From Tribonema minus (lineage: Eukaryota > Sar > Xanthophyceae > Tribonematales > Tribonemataceae), in contig JAFCMP010000535.1 of the NCBI GenBank assembly GCA_017506865.1, positions 372,001 to 436,000 on the forward strand: a stretch of DNA of 64,000 nucleotides. Reading direction: 5' to 3'. Made by a program: the position numbers and the translations under genes. Shown one piece after another: positions 62,218-64,000 of this stretch. Numbering within the stretch: position 1 is the first letter of the stretch; every line of letters starts with the position of its first letter. The notes beneath the pieces are model-generated. The model worked only from the letters and a program-made list of their open reading frames with translations. It was not told the DNA's origin and made no database searches.

Positions 62218-63060
62218 GATGGCCACCGCTGCGCTAGTGTGCTGCCACTAGTCGAGGTTGAGGTGCACGGTCAAATGGTTTGACCGGATCAGTGGCGCGA
62301 CCCTCTCTACCTAAGCTAGTGACTTGACCACGCTGGTTTGCTGTCGGGTGGTCTGCTGCTGCCGCTGAAGCCCACCGTAAGATCGTCACAACGCAAGCTA
62401 CAGCAAGGACAGGAAGAGCGACAGCAGAGAGATCGTCTTTTTCTTCGGTAAAACCGAGTTGAAGTTTAAAAAAATGTTTGTGCCGGGGGGAGTCACTCCC
62501 CGTGAACAGTGAGACTGGCGACACGAGGTGTCCTTTCACGGGCAGCAACACATGGCGAGGTGTCCTTCTGACCTGGCTCGGCAGCAACACGATCAGCTGC
62601 GGCGACCTCACTCATTACAGCAGGCACACCAGCAGCAGCAGCACGTAGCTTGATCATGCCTCCCTGTTGCAGTTGTTCCAGCAAATCAGCGGATCGTGAA
62701 TGAGTGCAAGAGAATGGAGGCACTCCTGGTCCGTGTGATGGAGCTAACCAACCCACCCGCCAATGCCCTGCCATATGGGCGACGCCCGCAGTGCCAACCA
62801 CGCCAGACTACCGCACCGCTGGCCTCACCGGGGGAGGGGTGCTTTCATGGTGCCGACGCGGTTGCAGGCCTCACGTACCTCATCACGGTAAGCTTGCACA
62901 CACACTATTGAAGTTCAATCCAACGAGCTGACACATGAACAACAGCTTGTGTTCCATTAGCAGAATGCTGACATTGGCCCTCAATGCCTCTCTGCACAGG
63001 CTGGTAACTGCCCGGGCATCGTGGACGGTCAAGCCCCCATCGTGGCCCCCAATGCGCAGC
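62218..63060. other. Region upstream of the transporter with unresolved coding-like stretches
   Basis: On the plus strand 62683-62889 reads NECKRMEALLVRVMELTNPP, ending at a possible GTAAGC donor. On the minus strand 62960-63090 reads LIRLRIGGHDGGLTVHDARA then SLCREALRANVSILL. The two overlap poorly and neither has a recognisable family. Confidence 0.3.
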
Positions 63061-63061
63061 C

Positions 63062-63307
63062 GAATGAGCGTGTCAAGTTTCTGGCGGTGGAACATGTTGG
63101 CTGCATCCACGAGTTTCTGGCCATCGCCGGCGGTCCCGGCGGTGGCAGGTTTGTGGTGGAACATGTTGGCTGCATCCACGAGTTTCTGGCCACCGCTGGC
63201 AGTCCCGGCGGTGGCAGGTTTGTGGCTGCCGCGGGACCGCCAGCGGTGGCCAGGAACTCTTGGATGCAGCGAACATGTTCCACCGCCAGAAACTTGACGC
63301 GCTCATT
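63062..63307. repeat. ~82-bp inverted repeat with an internal 68-bp tandem duplication
   Basis: The left arm (63062-63145) and the reverse complement of the right arm (63225-63307) agree at about 90% of positions (GTCAAGTTTCTGGCGGTGG, AACATGTT.GCTGCATCCA, TTCTGGCCA.CGC.GGCGG). Between them the GTGGAACATGTTGGCTGCAT unit of the left arm is repeated once more (63087 and 63155). One reading (DAANMFHRQKLD) is coding-like and appears on both strands because of the inversion. Confidence 0.85.
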
Positions 63308-64000
63308 CAGGTAGGCCGTGCACTATGATACTTGAAGGGGGGTTGGAAAGTGGAGACTATGAACAAGGCCGCAGAGCGCGCAGTGTATACACACAGGCAA
63401 TGACAAGCTTTCAAGAACGCGTGCATGCATCCACAGCAGGTGCAAACATGCACGCTCGCAGACACAGAATGGTGGGGAACTGGCTAGTGCTGCTGCACGC
63501 ACCCGGTTGTCCTCATATTCATGTCGTCAATGACCAGGAGCGATGACCAACACGCAGAGCGATTTTCAGATCCTCGCGGTGGTGCGAGGACTAGCAGTCT
63601 CGTTCTGCGCAGAAAGACTGGAACAGTCCTTGAACGGCGAAAATCAGCCAGTTAGCCTCGTGCGTGCAGCTGTGTGCTGATAAAAAAACAGAAGACGCTA
63701 TGCTGCTGCTCAGGATCGATGTGTGAATGATGCAAGAGATTGCAGAAGTAAAGCTGTGCATCAAGCTGGCAAGACTCAGCAACGAGAGCAACAGAAACGT
63801 GGGCAAGGCTGGCGGCATACAGCAATGGTAGAAAAAAACTGGCGGCATACAGCAATGGTAGACTTCTTTTTGAGGTTTCATTCGTTGGATGCTGAGCATC
63901 GACATTTCACGGCAGGAGCACGAATATGGCTGCATGGAGCACCAAGCGCACACACCGCTCAACCAGCAGCGCTCTCTGACTCCGATGGTTAGAGGTGTAG
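63308..64000. other. Window end without a supported gene
   Basis: Only a short duplication (CTGGCGGCATACAGCAATGG at 63809 and 63839) stands out; no coding frame is supported. Confidence 0.45.

Overview
The window is eukaryotic nuclear DNA. Its genes have GT-AG introns, and several could be spliced exon by exon from the sequence with phases that close exactly. Exons are GC-rich, while introns and spacers are nearer balanced composition and carry long C/G homopolymers, CAG/GGC microsatellites and many degenerate repeats. A plant-type UDP-rhamnose/galactose transporter-like protein, a Tra2-like SR protein, FNIP-like leucine-rich-repeat proteins, a Crinkler/RHS-type NTPase and F-box-like/ankyrin proteins point to a microalga, most likely of the green lineage. 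The species cannot be fixed from sequence alone.

Layout. 0.1-3.4 kb: the 3' part of a Crinkler/RHS-type P-loop NTPase gene (+). 3.5-11.9 kb: a protein-kinase pseudogene split by a 7.65-kb non-LTR retrotransposon, with a 10-bp target-site duplication and one open reading frame of 2,522 codons (zinc fingers, OTU-like protease, reverse transcriptase, restriction-like endonuclease). 14-23 kb: a repeat-rich island holding a coiled-coil ORF with a broken tandem copy, a small Cys/His ORF, a U-box exon, a decayed zinc-ribbon plus nuclease gene and an HNH-like fragment. Copies of one several-hundred-bp repeat module separate these pieces. 23.2-24.1 kb: a 139-bp minisatellite. 24.6-27.7 kb: a four-exon gene for an unrecognised protein with a giant Gly-rich tail. 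28.6-32.5 kb: a PIF/Harbinger transposase gene (intact DDE) and a possible accessory gene. 34.2-39.6 kb: a seven-exon Tra2-like SR splicing factor (-). 40.6-42.0 kb: an ankyrin-repeat gene (-). 42.1-53.3 kb: three dispersed copies of an about 2-kb LRR/FNIP segment, each damaged differently. Between copies 2 and 3 lies a three-exon coiled-coil gene (-) whose last intron holds a 447-bp TA-flanked MITE. 55.6-62.2 kb: a four-exon nucleotide-sugar transporter (-). 63.1-63.3 kb: a long inverted repeat built from a coding-like segment.

The most unusual signal is that introns of the two best-resolved genes (Tra2-like and transporter) contain tandem echoes of the adjacent exon edge, splice site included. 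The Tra2-like gene has about four echoes of the exon-3 donor edge. The transporter has two clear echoes of the exon-3 donor edge, three of the exon-2 donor edge and three of the exon-2 acceptor edge. Echo units in the Tra2-like gene, and those beside transporter exon 3, start at TACTTC-type palindromic motifs; the Tra2-like units also carry telomere-like CCTAACC filler. This suggests a local duplication process that repeatedly copies splice junctions into neighbouring introns and expands them.

The genes do not form one pathway. Mobile DNA (retrotransposon, Harbinger, MITE) and tandem or segmental duplication have shaped most of the window.
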